Positions 1 to 11,344 of a DNA stretch of 64,000 bases are shown here, one piece after another. Positions within the stretch are counted from its first letter, which is position 1. Every line of letters begins with the position of its first letter. A program made the translations under genes and the position numbers. Origin of the DNA: Tupaia tana (lineage: Eukaryota; Chordata; Mammalia; Scandentia; Tupaiidae); contig JAKSZU010000027.1 in assembly GCA_026018925.1 (NCBI GenBank), positions 4,039,531-4,103,530 of the forward strand. The letters run 5' to 3'. Under the pieces are notes generated by a model. It did not search any database and had not been told where the DNA came from. It saw only the letters and a list, made by a program, of their open reading frames with translations.

Positions 1-197
1 CTGCAGTGCTAAATGATCTTTCTAATGATCTCTTCCAGCAGGTCATCAGCATGACACAACCAGGAAGCTAGAGTTCTCATCCTTGTAACCCGCTTATCTA
101 ATAGTACAGCGCCTTCAATAAACGCTTAAACTGAAATGAAATGCTGACCTTAACATCGTTTTTTAGAGAATTCATGGCTTTAAAAAAAGAATTTTCT

Positions 198-369
198 GGG
201 GGCCAGCAGGTGGTGTGGAGGTTAAGGCGCTAGATCCCATATGGCCAACTTCCCAGTCCAAGTCCCGGACCCAGCATCTTAAAAATCACATCAAATGCAT
301 GTGCACGTGCCCAGAATCCTGAGAGGGGAGAAAAGGACTGCAGAGTGCCCAGCGCCATCGCCCTGGGGG

Positions 370-400
<31 letters not shown>

Positions 401-431
401 GCAAGCGCACACACCCTATACCAAAAAGTTT
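198..431 (+). repeat. tRNA-derived SINE, long form, diverged
   Basis: The tRNA-like head (GGCCAGCAGGTGG, then GTTAAGGCG) is followed by the GTGCACGTGCCC segment, the GAGAGGGGAG segment, a CT-rich stretch and a CCCTATACC end. This order recurs throughout the window. The B box is badly eroded, so the copy is old. A CT microsatellite at about 373-400 lies in its tail. Confidence 0.8.
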
Positions 432-1880
432 CCTCCCAAGCCCTCTGAACAGACAGGGCCAGACATGCGCACAGGCTTATCGATGAGCATTAGATAATGC
501 GACTTCTAAGAGTTCATGGGAGAACTTAAAGTACAAGTTTATTTTATGAAGAAGTCTGAAATCCATGCCGAGGCTTTTCATAATACACATTTTCCACGGA
601 CTTTGGGAAGCCCCCTCTACACTGGACATGCTAACCGCGTTCCCAGACTTCTTTCGCCTTCCCCTAGGACAGGCGACCTGACCCTCCGGGAAAGATCTGT
701 GTGGGGAGATCTGGCCAGTAGGGGCACCACTGAGTGACTGGAAAAGCAGACAAAGCAACTGGAATATTTCTCCGCCTTCTCCCTGCTTCCTGTGCCGGCC
801 CTGTCCTGCTGCTGTGCTGTGGCTCGAGTTCCCCCACCAGGCCTGGCTTCTATACTCCGGTCCCACCACCTCTGCTCTTCCTTCCTGACTTCATGGAAGG
901 ATAGAGGCTTCCCGCTGTCAATCTCTGTGCTTTCTCTGTCCCATCAGGTCCTGAGCAATTCCATCACCCGGGGAATTATCAATAGTCTCTCTGGAATTAA
1001 CATTCCTCTGTTGAAAACCTACCGTGGTTACTAATTTCTGGATGAATCCTGACTGACCCTGTTTTTAAATGTCATTTAAGAACAAGTACAATAAAAAGTG
1101 TAACACTTCAGTACAGTAGAGCAAAAAAACTATCAATCTTGAAAAGGGCTTATTATACAAAAAAAAAAAAAAATTCTGAATATAGATAGAGAACACTATG
1201 CATCAAATTCCTAAAAGTAAAAATAAATAATCGAACTTTTTATTCATACCAAAGTGTTCTTCACTGGGATGAAGTCTTTACTTCATTGCAATATTTGCCT
1301 GAATTAAGTCAATCACTTGTAATAAAAATGTCACTTTTTTGAAACTTATTTAGTAGAGGGGAAAATTGGAAAGATTATGGGATTTGGAGTCACTGTAGGC
1401 CAAGACATCTGTTAGGAGGGTAAAAAAATGTTAGACCTCCTGTCAGTGACATCATTAAATCTACAAAACTCAGTCCTTATTCCAGGCAAATCCAACTAGA
1501 CTAATAAATTAAAGATTCATACCTTTATCCGTGGAACAGATCTCACACAGTTTTTTGAAATCATAAAATACCAAAGTTGAAAATACACCGAAGTTGAAAA
1601 TAATCATGTTCATCACAAGGAGTAAGGTGCAATCTGTAAACAGCTCAGTGTTAAGTCTTTATTATGGGACTTCTCAGCTCTCCTTTCATGGAACCATCAT
1701 ATGAAATCCTTTCACTACAGCTAGACTGATAAAACAATAATTCACTCCCTGTCCATAAAATATTCAGGAAACTAAATATCTAGGACAAAAAGAACACATA
1801 GCATTTGTTTTTATTTTGTAAATAAACTATTTCTTTTCTTATAGATTTATTTCATTCCATTTTTTATTATTATTATTTTT
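432..1880. other. Unassigned AT-rich DNA; contains one repeat shared with 17.6 kb
   Basis: No gene or named repeat was recognised. Bases about 515-640 resemble 17645-17745 (fragments such as AATCCATGC, then CTTTTCATA and TACACATTT), so part of this stretch is an interspersed repeat. A poly(A) run lies at about 1160. The longest open frame (minus, 477-869) has no recognisable domain. Confidence 0.5.
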
Positions 1881-1883
1881 TTT

Positions 1884-2005
1884 TATTTGACCAGAACAAG
1901 ACAGAGAGAGAAAGAGAAAGTGAGAAAGCAAGCTGCCAGATCCAGGACTCGAACCACAGTCAGCCATGTGGGAATCCAGAGCCCCTATCTACCACACCAC
2001 CCCTA
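1884..2005 (-). repeat. tRNA-derived SINE, short form
   Basis: On the minus strand a tRNA-like head with a B-box-like GGTTCGAGTCC is joined directly to a CT-rich tail and GGTCAAAT end. The roughly 130-base middle section of the long form is missing. The same short structure recurs at 10.7, 18.3, 18.9, 21.3, 28.6, 30.7, 35.5 and 60.5 kb. Confidence 0.8.
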
Positions 2006-2164
2006 AATGTTTATTCTTCATCTCCACAGAAAAAATCTTTCCAACAAGCCCTAAACTAAAGCAAAGATCTATTTAAAATTAGACTTTGAAAGAAAGAGGC
2101 AAAGAAAGAAGGGCTTAATGTTAAGAATAAGTACTTACAGAGTGTAAAATTCCAGAAATTTTAT

Positions 2165-2310
2165 GCAAATCACTTCATTCAATTTAAGATCCTATGAGGC
2201 AATTTCAGTGAGGAAACATAAACTCAAAAAAGGTTACAAAAATTTCCCAAGCTATCACACTAGTAAACAGAAAAAGAATTTCAGTTCAGTCTCGTTTGGC
2301 TCTAGAGTGT
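2165..2310 (-). repeat. MIR SINE fragment
   Basis: The plus strand reads as the reverse of MIR: CCTATGAGG, then GAGGAAACATAAACTCA, GGTTAC and CACACTAGTAA. This matches the conserved core and 3' half of the ancient mammalian MIR family. It is a fragment with many substitutions. Confidence 0.75.
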
Positions 2311-2408
2311 ACTTGTAACTATTCTACCTTCATTTCTCTGGAATAATATGCCCTGAGAATGACGGCAAGCTACAAATAAAAAGATTAATTATTTAAGGGA
2401 AAAAGGCT

Positions 2409-2688
2409 GGGGACCAGCAGATGGCATAATGGTTATGTTGCTGGACTCCCACATAGTCGACTGTGGTTCAAGTCCCAGGCCCGGCAGCTTAAAACTCATG
2501 CCAGGCACATGTGCGAGCAATCCCAAAATCCCAAGAGAAGAAAGGAGGAGAAGGGATAAAAGCATGGCCATCACGCCAGGGGGTGATTTCTCGCTTTCTC
2601 TCTCTCTGCCTCTGTTCTTCCGGTGAGCACACTCGCCCTACAGCAAAAATCTCTAAAAACCAAAAAAAGAAAAAAAGAGAGAGAGAGA
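2409..2688 (+). repeat. tRNA-derived SINE, long form
   Basis: Full-length copy: head GGGACCAGCAGATGGC, A-box-like TGGCATAATGG, B-box-like GGTTCAAGTCC, the CCCAAAATCCCAAGAG middle, the CT-rich block, the CCCTACAGCAAAAATCTCT end and an A/GA-rich tail. Confidence 0.9.
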
Positions 2689-3185
2689 GAGGCTGTATGA
2701 GATGGCAAGCACTAGTTCACTAGCTAATATTCTGAATAATCTTTAATATCGTCAAAACATCCAAAAACTTTTTCATATAAACGGTATTTGTATAAATATA
2801 TGAGCTTCACATCTACAATATATGAAGTTCTGCAAATAACAGATAACAAAAAATTACCTCAGAAAGTTCTTCAGTGATTTACCAATTAACATATACTTTA
2901 AATTGATAAAAAGACCCTAAAATGAGATTAGAATCACAAAGCTACCCTTTTACCTAGTCCCCTCCTTTTGTAAGTGGCTGATTCATCATCTGCTTGCGAA
3001 TAGATAGCCTTGTCACTTCTGCCTGGTCAATTGCTCCTTCTGATTAATGTCTGATTAACATCTAAAAATAGGGGGAAATACAGAGTTGTTATCCGAGCCC
3101 TTTTGTACAAATTTTGATCTATCTTTCTACTGTCTATGTGGCTCCCAACATCCGCCATTACTACTTTTTGAAGACTACCCCACCT

Positions 3186-3399
3186 GGGTAGGCCCGGTGA
3201 TGCAGTGATAACCCACCGCTAACGCTATGCTGGAAACACAGGCAGGACCATGGGTCAGTGCCCCAGTTGACCTGCGCCCATGGCCCCAATGGGCTGGGAA
3301 GGCTGTGGGCATCTCAGCATGAGGGTGTTTCTCTCTCTTTCTCCCTCTCTCTCAGATACATTCATGAAAGAAATCCACTTGAAAGCATTAAAAAAAAAA
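3186..3399 (+). repeat. Older tRNA-related SINE, divergent type
   Basis: A GGCCCGGTGATGCAGTG head is followed by about 150 bases unlike the common long SINE. It ends in CTCTCTCTTTCTCCCTCTC and an A-rich tail. Related copies appear at 4.3, 9.2, 11.4, 13.6, 34.7 and probably 20.3 and 45.9 kb. Divergence makes the grouping less certain. Confidence 0.6.
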
Positions 3400-3904
3400 G
3401 TCCCACTCTAAGGAATACATTTTACAGCACATATGGGGTTATCATACACTTATTAATATATTACTTAAGAATTGCATAATAACCATATTTACACTTACTG
3501 CACACAATGAACTTGATATTTTCTGATATGTTTTAAATGTTAGGAGAAACTCACACGAACCACTAACCTGCAATTACAAAAACATGCTCTAATGTTACCA
3601 CTCTTTTAGAATTTGTCTAGCAGGCTTTCTGATTTTTACCAGAAAGCACCCACACAAAAACATGAACAAAAAAACATGCCCTAGACCCTGACCACACTGA
3701 GAGACGACTGAGGTGACGTGAAGTGCTTTTCCTTCCTCTTCTCTTTCACCCTTTGGGAGAGCTTGTTTATCAGCCCTCGTGGCCCAGAGGTCTACTTTCC
3801 ACCAAAGTCAGCAACACAAAGCACCCTCTTCAATCCCCTTCTTTCTCTTCCCATCTGCTGCCATGTCTTCAAAAGTTTTCACTAAAAAATGATGGCTCCT
3901 GGGA

Positions 3905-4140
3905 TTCTTTTTATTCATGTACTTGCTTTTATTGAGTTTTCATTATAAAATATACACAACATAAAATTTACCATTGAACTACTTTTAGTTGTACAATTTG
4001 GTGGCGTTAAGTGCAATTACAATGCTGTAGCACTATCCGTTTTCAGAACTTTGATCATCCCAAATATATACTGTGCCCAAACACAGTAAATCCCTAATGC
4101 TCCTCTATGAACCCCTGGTAACATCTAATTCCATAATTTC
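3905..4140 (-). repeat. L1 3' end, mammalian-wide L1M type, antisense
   Basis: The plus strand carries the reverse of an L1M 3' untranslated region: ACAACATAAAATTTACC, then GTACAATTTGGTGGCGTTAAG and a TGATCATCCCAAA block. Comparable text recurs at 51.8 and 63.1 kb in the same orientation. Confidence 0.7.
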
Positions 4141-4298
4141 ATTTTACAACAGAGGTAAAAATAGAATGAAAACCCCTGTAGACACAAGATCCAGACTCAA
4201 CAACTTATCAGATTTGACTCTATTTTTCCACCTGCTCCAGACCTCCTGTCAATCTACCCTTACATAATTAGAGTATAATAAAATCATAATAGATTCCT

Positions 4299-4505
4299 GA
4301 GGCCAGACAGTAGTGCAGCAGTCCCACAACTGGGCCTACATGGAAACAGTCACAAGTTCATGTCTTGGGACATCCCTGAGCACTGAGGACCCGCACACGT
4401 GCCTGTGACCCAGCCAGTGGAGATCAAGGGTAGACTGCAGCGTGAAAGACCCAGCTGGGATGTGTTTCTCTCATTCTCTCCTACAGAAGATATAACTTTT
4501 TAATA
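4299..4505 (+). repeat. Older tRNA-related SINE, divergent type
   Basis: Starts GGCCAGACAGTAGTGCAGC, contains CTTGGGACATCCCTGAGC and ends TTTCTCTCATTCTCTCC. The reversed copy at 9182-9348 shares the CTCAGGGATGTCCC block, which supports a family of its own. An ATTT microsatellite follows at 4503-4530. Confidence 0.7.
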
Positions 4506-4551
4506 TTTATTTATTTATTTATTTATTTAGATAAAAAAAAATAAAAGCCTT

Positions 4552-4822
4552 GGGACCAGCAGTTGGAGTAATTGCTATGTAGCTGAACTCCCATGTAGTT
4601 GACAGTGGTTCGAGTCCCGGACCCAGTGGCTTAAACTCACTCCGGGCACGTGTGCATGTGTGCCTAAGATCCCGAGAAGAGAATGGAGGAGAAGGGATTG
4701 CAGCGTGGCCATACACCCTGGGGGGTGATTTCTCGCTTTCTGTCTCTCTGTCTCTCTCTCTCTGTCTTTCTGGTGAGCGCATGCACCCTATAGAGAAAAC
4801 CTCTAAAAAAGTAAATAAATTT
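4552..4822 (+). repeat. tRNA-derived SINE, long form
   Basis: Complete head with GGTTCGAGTCC B box, middle section with AAGATCCCGAGAAGAG, CT-rich block, CCCTATAG end and A-rich tail. Moderately diverged from the young copies at 27.9, 42.7 and 57.6 kb. Confidence 0.9.
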
Positions 4823-5234
4823 TTAAAAAGCTTTTATTGAGGAAAAAAAATATAGATTCTTCTTCCATCATCATTTCAACAACATTAATAATTTCTTGGT
4901 ATCACTAAATATTGAAAGTTTAAAAAAAAAGATTTGTTTTCAGCAATTTTTCATCAGTCCTCTCAATAATGTAAAGATTTGGAAGTAATTTCTTGTGTAA
5001 ACTATTTTATAAAGGGTAATTACTATTCAAGACAAAATACTAGAATGTTTCAAAGGAAAGTTTTGTTTTTCAACTAAAATTTAGAATATTATTTTATGTA
5101 AAAATCTAATGTTTTCTCAAGAGAACACCACAAAAGCAACCTAGCAAAACCTAGTAACATTATTGTATGTAAACAGTCATGAATAACTAGAAAAGTCTAT
5201 TTGTCTAGCGCTGTTTTTAAAAATGGACCACTAG
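4823..5234. other. Unassigned AT-rich DNA
   Basis: AT-rich sequence between two SINEs. I see no open frame, RNA gene or named repeat. Confidence 0.4.
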
Positions 5235-5508
5235 GGGGACCAGCAGATGACGTAGCAGTTACGTTGCTGGACTCCTATGTAGTCAACTGCAGTTCAAGTC
5301 CCAGACCCAGAGGCTTAAAACTCACAGCAGATGTGTGTGCATGTGTGTGCCCAAAATCCTGCGAGGAGAATGGGAGAAACGGGAGTGCAGCATGACCATC
5401 CCCTGGGAAGGCAGGGGAGATTTCTCGCTTTCTGTCTTTCTCTGTCTATCCAGCAAAAGCGCGTGCCTAATAGCAAAAATCTCTCATTAAACAAACAAAC
5501 AAAAAACC
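5235..5508 (+). repeat. tRNA-derived SINE, long form
   Basis: Head GGGACCAGCAGATGACG, B-box-like GTTCAAGTCC, GTGTGCCCAAAATCC middle, CT block and TAATAGCAAAAATCTCT end. An (AAAC)n-like tail follows. Confidence 0.9.
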
Positions 5509-6453
5509 TGAAATTTTTGTTTAGTTACCTTATCAGTTTTCTTATTAGTGTTATGGAATATGAACATACCATTGTACCTAAAAACTCCATCAGTTTTGCA
5601 ATGAACTCAAACTAGAGCACTGAAGAGATAAATGAGTAAATGCTTATTTGACAAACAATAGTAATAATTCTTATTTCTATGAGGATTAACTTTGATACAC
5701 AAATGTTTGGTATCATAAGGTCAAAAAATATCATTTTCAAAATATAAAAGATTAAAAGACATAAAAGATAAAACAAAGGCTCATTCAAATTTAACCTATG
5801 ATTTTTCACGTAGTACATTCACTAGTTAAAAAGAAATGACCAGCCTGAGGTATATAAACAACCAAAGCTCAAAATATGAAAAACAAATCCAAATGTAAAC
5901 AAGAAAAAAAATCTACAATTTTTATACAGTATCTTTTCTAATCCTATGTATTTTTATTAATGCAAAATATATCAACTTTGAAAGTATAATCTCAATGTTC
6001 TTTAAAGTCTGTGATTACAAGGGATTACCTCCAGGATCAAAAGCAGCACTGTCTGAGTATCACGTGACCTAACTACACAAAAATCGGCTACTGCTCAAGG
6101 CCCGTATCACATGAGTATCTAAAGCAAATCTAGAAAATTCAAACACTTAATATGTGTACTAGGAAGCATTATGTGTATGTATTTAGACGAAGCTGCTTCG
6201 CTATTTTTACCCAAATCACTTTCAAAGTATTTGACTAAAGATTCTAAACTTCTTGAAAGACAAGAAATGCCCAATGTGTTTTTAGTGTCTCTGAAACCTG
6301 AATAAACTCCAAACTTATGAATATAACATATTCCTGCAACCAGCATTCTAAAAATGTCAAGCTACAAAAATAAAAGCCTCTGAATTGTCTTCTTCATATC
6401 ATTTTTTAAAAATTGTACTGTGATAATAAAAGTATTGCTTAAAAATGCAATCA
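5509..6453. other. Unassigned AT-rich DNA
   Basis: AT-rich with short open frames only. No recognisable coding, RNA or repeat signature apart from short A-rich runs. Confidence 0.4.
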
Positions 6454-7101
6454 AATTTTTTAGCCTGTGGCTCAGAGGAGGCTAAGGTACAACTTTCTCT
6501 GGTAGTTCAGGATCTGGGTTCAGCAGACACATGCCCTGTCAACCATGCTGCAGTTTGACCCTACGGGGATCAAAGTCTTGTATCTAATGTGCACCTGTCT
6601 ACCCTGGACTCCAAGATAAGCCCTCTAGGTCTGTTTCCAGAAAGAGGCTGATGATGACATCATCAAGGCCACCATAACTGCCACCATAATTACAAGGATT
6701 ATCGTGGCACCAACCACTGAGAACAGACAAGCCCAGAGTGAGGTGGTACCTTCAGCTCAAAGGAGAAGCCTTCCAAGAACTTCTAAGATCATCAAAGCCT
6801 TCAAGGAACTGCTCAGAGATAGAAGGAAACAGAAAAAACATTAACACGATGAAAATAATTCTTTTCGTGAAATTGTTAACACTGCCTAGGAGACGAGGCC
6901 CCCACCTTTACCCAAAGAACTCCCTGGAACCACTAGTGTGATCCTGGGAACTGCCCAGTGCATGAGAGGTGGTGTCGACTGCCACCATCCTCATGACGTC
7001 AGAGATAACTGACTCGGCAGTGAGAGAGTGGAAGGCCCCGCTAGGTAACAAGCACAAAGGAAAACATTTCAATAATCATTTCATAATAAAAAAATAAACA
7101 T
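6454..7101 (+). pseudogene. RPL12: Processed pseudogene of ribosomal protein L12
   Basis: An intronless, decayed copy of the mRNA for 60S ribosomal protein L12 (uL11). The 5' untranslated region is included from about 6462. The former start codon is at 6545-6547 and is followed by QFDPTGIKVLYL, compared with FDPNEIKVVYL in the real protein. Further on, one frame reads NRQAQSEVVPSA and, after a disrupted segment, KIIKAFKELLRDRRKQK. The human protein has [31 protein letters not shown]. Early stops near 6598, an internal deletion, and a frameshift in an A-run near 6840 destroy the frame. The normal 3' end (AAGCACAAAGGAAAACATTT) and an A-rich tail follow. It is flanked by AAAATGCAATCA (6442-6453) and AAAACGCAATCA (7102-7113), an 11/12 target-site duplication as expected from L1-driven retroposition. 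Non-functional. Confidence 0.9.
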
Positions 7102-7113
7102 AAAACGCAATCA

Positions 7114-7509
7114 GCTGGCCTATTCTAAGTAGTTACCGATATTCAATGAGAAAAATGTCTACATGTAAAGGAAAAAAACTGGAAAATCACTTGCATAATA
7201 TATACTTAATTCCACATCATTAAAACTTTCTATTTCATTTCACAACTAATCCACAACCTAAAGAAATCTAGATACATGAAATATTTTATAGAAATGAGTA
7301 TTCTCAATTCTAATAGTAACCGAAGGGCCCTGACAGTTGTTACCCTAAAGTATTAGAGGTCTAATAACTTATTTAACCTCTGAAAACCAAAGTATAAAGT
7401 TTTAAGTACACACTTTAAAATCATTTGTTAGATTGAATTTAAAAAAAAAAAAAAATCAGGTTTACCATAAAGTAACCGCCATCATGAACTTCAACCACAA
7501 GAAACAGAA

Positions 7510-7549
<40 letters not shown>

Positions 7550-7860
7550 TGATAAGTCTTGTAATCTTGAAACTCACGGGCTGTTTCTTACCATCTCCAC
7601 CTCTCAAAAGTGCTGGGTAGAATATGAAGCTACCTGGTCTCTGAGCAGCACATATAAATAATCTTATGCAAACTTAACCATAAAATCAACAGGTAAGGCC
7701 ACATTCTGACATTTCCATGCCTTCAAAAAACTTTATTATTACTATTAGTATCCTTGAGTCTTCACTATTAAATATGATCAATTCTCTTATATCATCTGTA
7801 CAATAAACAAGTTCCTTGCCAAATTTAATTCACTCTCCTATTTTACTCAGTAGTAACAAC
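7114..7860. other. Unassigned DNA with a GT microsatellite
   Basis: AT-rich, with no recognised gene. A (GT)n tract lies at about 7512-7544 and a poly(A) run at 7441-7454. Confidence 0.45.
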
Positions 7861-8113
7861 TTTTTTTTTTTTTGAGAGGTTGTTATAGAGCACGTGCACT
7901 TGCCAGAAAGACAGAGACAGAGAGACAGAAAGCGAGAAATAACCCCCCGGGGGGATGACCACACCGCAATCCCTTCTCCTCCATTCTCTCGGGATCTTGG
8001 GCACACACGCACATGCGCTCGGCGTGAGTTTAAGCCACTGGGTCTGGGACTCAAACTGCAGTCAACTATATGGGAGTCTAGCGGCATAGCCACTGTGCCA
8101 ACTGCTGGTCCCA
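7861..8113 (-). repeat. tRNA-derived SINE, long form, with perfect target-site duplication
   Basis: Complete antisense copy: poly(T) at 7861 (its A-tail), GAGAGACAGAAAGCGAG, CTCGGGATCTTGGGC and head GCCAACTGCTGGTCCC at the right end. The 18-base duplication TCAGTAGTAACAACTTTT flanks it at 7847-7864 and 8114-8131, so the insertion is fairly recent. Confidence 0.95.
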
Positions 8114-8212
8114 TCAGTAGTAACAACTTTTAAGTTATCATATTTCAGAAACTCAAGGAGAGTGACAGGTTATACTCAGCACTTTTGACTAACAACTACT
8201 CCCCACCATATA

Positions 8213-8288
8213 AACTTCAAGGCAGTCTTATCCCTATTTTGCAGATGAGAAAACTAAGGATCAGAAGGATTAAGTCACTTTATCAAGA
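8213..8288 (-). repeat. MIR SINE core fragment
   Basis: CCCTATTTTGCAGATGAGAAA followed by GGATTAAGTCACTT on the plus strand is the reverse of the MIR core. Short and diverged. Confidence 0.7.
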
Positions 8289-8298
8289 CTATACTGTT

Positions 8299-8572
8299 GG
8301 GACCAGCAGATGGCGTAATGGTTACATTGCTGGACTCCCACATAGAAGACCACGGTTTGAGTCCTGGACCCAGTGGCTTAAAACTCCTGCCAGGCACATG
8401 TACATATGTGCCCGAAATCGCAGAAGGAGAATAGAGAAGGGATTGTGGCATGGCCATTTCAACCACCACCCACGCCCCCGGTGGGGGAGATGTCTCACTT
8501 TTGTCTCTGTCTCTTTGATGAGCACATGTGCCCTATAGCAAAATACTCTCCAAAAAAAAAAAAAAAAAAAAA
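8299..8572 (+). repeat. tRNA-derived SINE, long form
   Basis: Head GGGACCAGCAGATGGCG, A-box-like TGGCGTAATGG, B-box-like GGTTTGAGTCC, full middle section, CCCTATAGCAAAA end and a 21-base A tail. It forms an inverted pair with the copy at 7861-8113, about 185 bases away. Confidence 0.9.
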
Positions 8573-9181
8573 GACTCTTATTAAGCAGTAGAATCCAGAT
8601 CCATTTAACTTTAAGTTCTGTTTAAAGATCTTCCCATTATTCTAAACTCTTCCTTTTGCAAACCATGTCATGGGTTAAAAACAAATCCCCCATTTTTTTT
8701 TTTTTTCCTCCAGAAATTTGTACTTGGGACTGGAGGATGGGGATTAGGGACAAGTAAAGTAATTTCTAGGACTTATTTTGGTGAATAACAGGGCAAAATT
8801 TATTTTTCTCCAAATCCTTCTTGGTTAACATTTCAAATATATTTACATCATTAAGATAGCAACAGTTTAAAGACATCCATTAATCACCACAAAAGATTTC
8901 CTACAACACTGAAGATTCTGAACAGAGCAAAGATCCCAAAGTTGGAGTAATATATTGGTAAAAGTATTGCCAAATAGTTTCTCCATTCACTAAGTGTAAA
9001 AGAAATAATTTTCTAAGAAAAAAATAATTATATGAAGCTCAAAATTGCAGTTATAACACAATTATTCACTAAAAATACTAAAAGCAATCCAAAAATGTAT
9101 CTATACATGTTTTCTTTACAATCAGCAAATATTGTATAATTCTGTGTGGAAAAAAGTGTGTATTTCACCCTTCTTAAAAAT
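8573..9181. other. Unassigned AT-rich DNA
   Basis: No gene or named repeat recognised. Contains a T run at 8692-8706. Confidence 0.4.
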
Positions 9182-9348
9182 GTATTTCTTCCATGAAGGA
9201 GATAGAGAAGGCCAGAGACAGAGAAGCAGCCCCCCCCCCCCCAACAGTGTCTTCACATGATGATCCACCCCAATCTCGTGCAGATACTCAGGGATGTCCC
9301 GGGATCTTTCCCATGAGGGTCCAGCTGCGTTACTACTGCTCCTGGCCA
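9182..9348 (-). repeat. Older tRNA-related SINE, divergent type
   Basis: Shares CTCAGGGATGTCCC with the copy at 4299-4505 in the opposite orientation and ends at a head-like GCTCCTGGCC. A 13-base C run (9230-9242) has expanded inside it. Confidence 0.6.
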
Positions 9349-9386
9349 TTCCCTCTGACCCTGGAAACTTATTACCACTGGATGTA

Positions 9387-10195
9387 GAATTCTAGATTAG
9401 CAAAAGAAAAAATGTCCAGCATGTTCAGGTATCACTCCATGTTTTCAGGCTTCCATTTCTGCTTGTGCCATTAGCTGTCAGAGTCACTGCCTGCTGCTTT
9501 TAAGGTTACCTGTCTTTTGTCCTCCAGCATTTTGTAAAATACACTCCTGTTGCTGGTCTTCTTTGCTATGGTGTGTCTACATGTGCATTTCTTTGAAGCT
9601 ATTCTGCCTGTAATTCTCTGAGCTTATAAAAGTTGCGTACTTAATGTTTTTCGTCATCTCTGAAAATTTCCCAACGATTATCTCTTCAAGTACTGCCTCT
9701 TCTTTTCTCATTATTTCTCCCTTCGACTCTTGGAAAATGGATAAAACATGTTAGATTTGTCTCCTTCACGTCTGTATACTTGTGTGTGTTATGTGTACAT
9801 ATATACACATCTTTTTGCCCATTTCTTTGTCATAAATTTTGGATTATTTCTTCTCTCCTATATCCAGTTCATTAAGTCTCTTTCAGTTAAAATAACCTGA
9901 TATTAATCATGCTCGCTGACTTTTTTCATTAAATTGTAATTTTCACTTCTGGAAGTTTTGCTCAAAGTGTTTAAATTTCCTGTTCCCTGCAGATATTTCC
10001 ACCTTCCTTTTAAATGTAAACAGAGCTATTTTAACATCTGTGTCTGATAATTCCAGTATATGACATTTTTGAGGACCTACCTGTGTCACTTGTTCTTGCT
10101 GCTTCTTACTCACGGTGCTTTGTTTCCTTATGTGCTTGATTTTATTTAAGTGGAAGCTAATTCTTTAGAAATTTATTTGTAGGAATTCTCTGGGG
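9387..10195 (-). repeat. L1 (L1M/HAL1-type) 3' region, antisense
   Basis: The plus strand is T-rich and reads as the complement of an old L1 3' region. The order is TGCCTGCTGCTTTTAAGG, CTCTGAGCTTATAAAAG, TTTCCCAACGATTATCTCTTC, ATATCCAGTTCATTAAG, then TGTCTGATAATTCCAGTAT. These blocks occur in this order in mammalian-wide L1 3' ends. No frame survives. Confidence 0.8.
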
Positions 10196-10735
10196 CCCAA
10201 GATCTTTTCTACCTGAAAAGATCCCAATTTCTTTCTATAAGGTACCTAGAACCACTTTAAATTCAAAGCTTAAGGTTTTGTGGACCACCCAGGTGACATG
10301 AACTTGAGCTGCAAACTCAGGAGAGAGGAATGTATTTAATACTACTAAGGAATAAATAAGCACTTTTTTTTTTTTTTTCCAGGTCCAAAGCAACTTTTCT
10401 TGTAGCCTTTTGTGGGTGAAAACGTGGGGAAGTGTTCACCTCAGTTCACTCACACTCCACAGGTCCAGCTCCTCAGAGTCCTAGTTCTATAGGAAAGGTA
10501 TTTCCTGTTACACTTCCCACCCTGAACCAACTGCAGCTGTAATTTCTACCTCTATGCCTTCTGAGGCATTGAAAACCAAGATAAAAGTTCCTCAGAATGT
10601 GACAAATGTCAAGAGAAAATTAAGTCTTCATATTCTGCTTACCATTCCGAATTACTGTTTTCATATAGAATTTGACCTGATAATTTCTTATTATCACATT
10701 AGCTCTTGAGGAATAAACATTTTAAATATATTTTA
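10196..10735 (-). repeat. Probable continuation of the antisense L1
   Basis: AT-rich, continuous in character with the L1 fragment to its left, but individual blocks are not clearly recognisable. A T run at 10365-10378 may mark an internal boundary. Confidence 0.4.
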
Positions 10736-10737
10736 CC

Positions 10738-10890
10738 AGGGCTGGCAGGTGGCATGGTAGTTAAGGTGTTGGACTCCCACATTGTCGACTGTGGCTCAAA
10801 TCCTAGACCTGGTGGCTTGCTTTCTCACTTTCCCTCTCTCTCTGTCTGTCTCTGGTGAAATAAAAATAATAATAATGACAAATCTAAAAA
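10738..10890 (+). repeat. tRNA-derived SINE, short form
   Basis: Head GGGCTGGCAGGTGGCATGG, B-box-like GGCTCAAATCC, then directly GCTTTCTCACTTTCCCTCTC, GGTGAAAT and an AATAAT tail. The long-form middle is absent. Confidence 0.85.
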
Positions 10891-10899
10891 AAATTTTAA

Positions 10900-11340
10900 A
10901 CAGAAAAAAGATCAAAATTGATTATTAGAATTGATCCAAGAGAAAGATTAACAACAACAACAAAAAAACAACAACAACTAAGAAAGAAGCTGAGAAAATA
11001 AAGTGCTGCTCCACAAAAAGCACCAGGACTAGTTGAAGAATCGGTGAATTCTTTCAATCCCATGCTACATAAATTGTTTCAGAGCTCAGAGAAAGGAAAG
11101 CTTTCTTGGTACTGTGGTGAAACCAGTATAATAACGACTCTTGGAAACCAATATAATGTTGACTCTAAGCCGGATAAAGTGCCACATAAGCAGAACCGCA
11201 TGCCTGTACGTTTATTAATACGGCTGCAAACATCCAAGACGTACTACTGGCAAGACCACATTGTATTAGAAAAGAAGTGTGTTATGAATTAGGCCTACTA
11301 CAACATAAGAATCATTTGATACTAGAAAAATCTATTTTTA
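10900..11340 (+). repeat. L1 ORF2 remnant, sense, part 1
   Basis: A-rich sequence carrying decayed L1 ORF2 blocks such as GAATTCTTTCAATCCCATGCT and GCAGAACCG-type segments. The frame is broken many times. It continues after the SINE at 11345-11599. Confidence 0.65.
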
Positions 11341-11344
11341 AGAG

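Noticed and set aside
6738-6941. 67-codon plus-strand frame
   Set aside because: It is an out-of-frame shadow within the RPL12 pseudogene.
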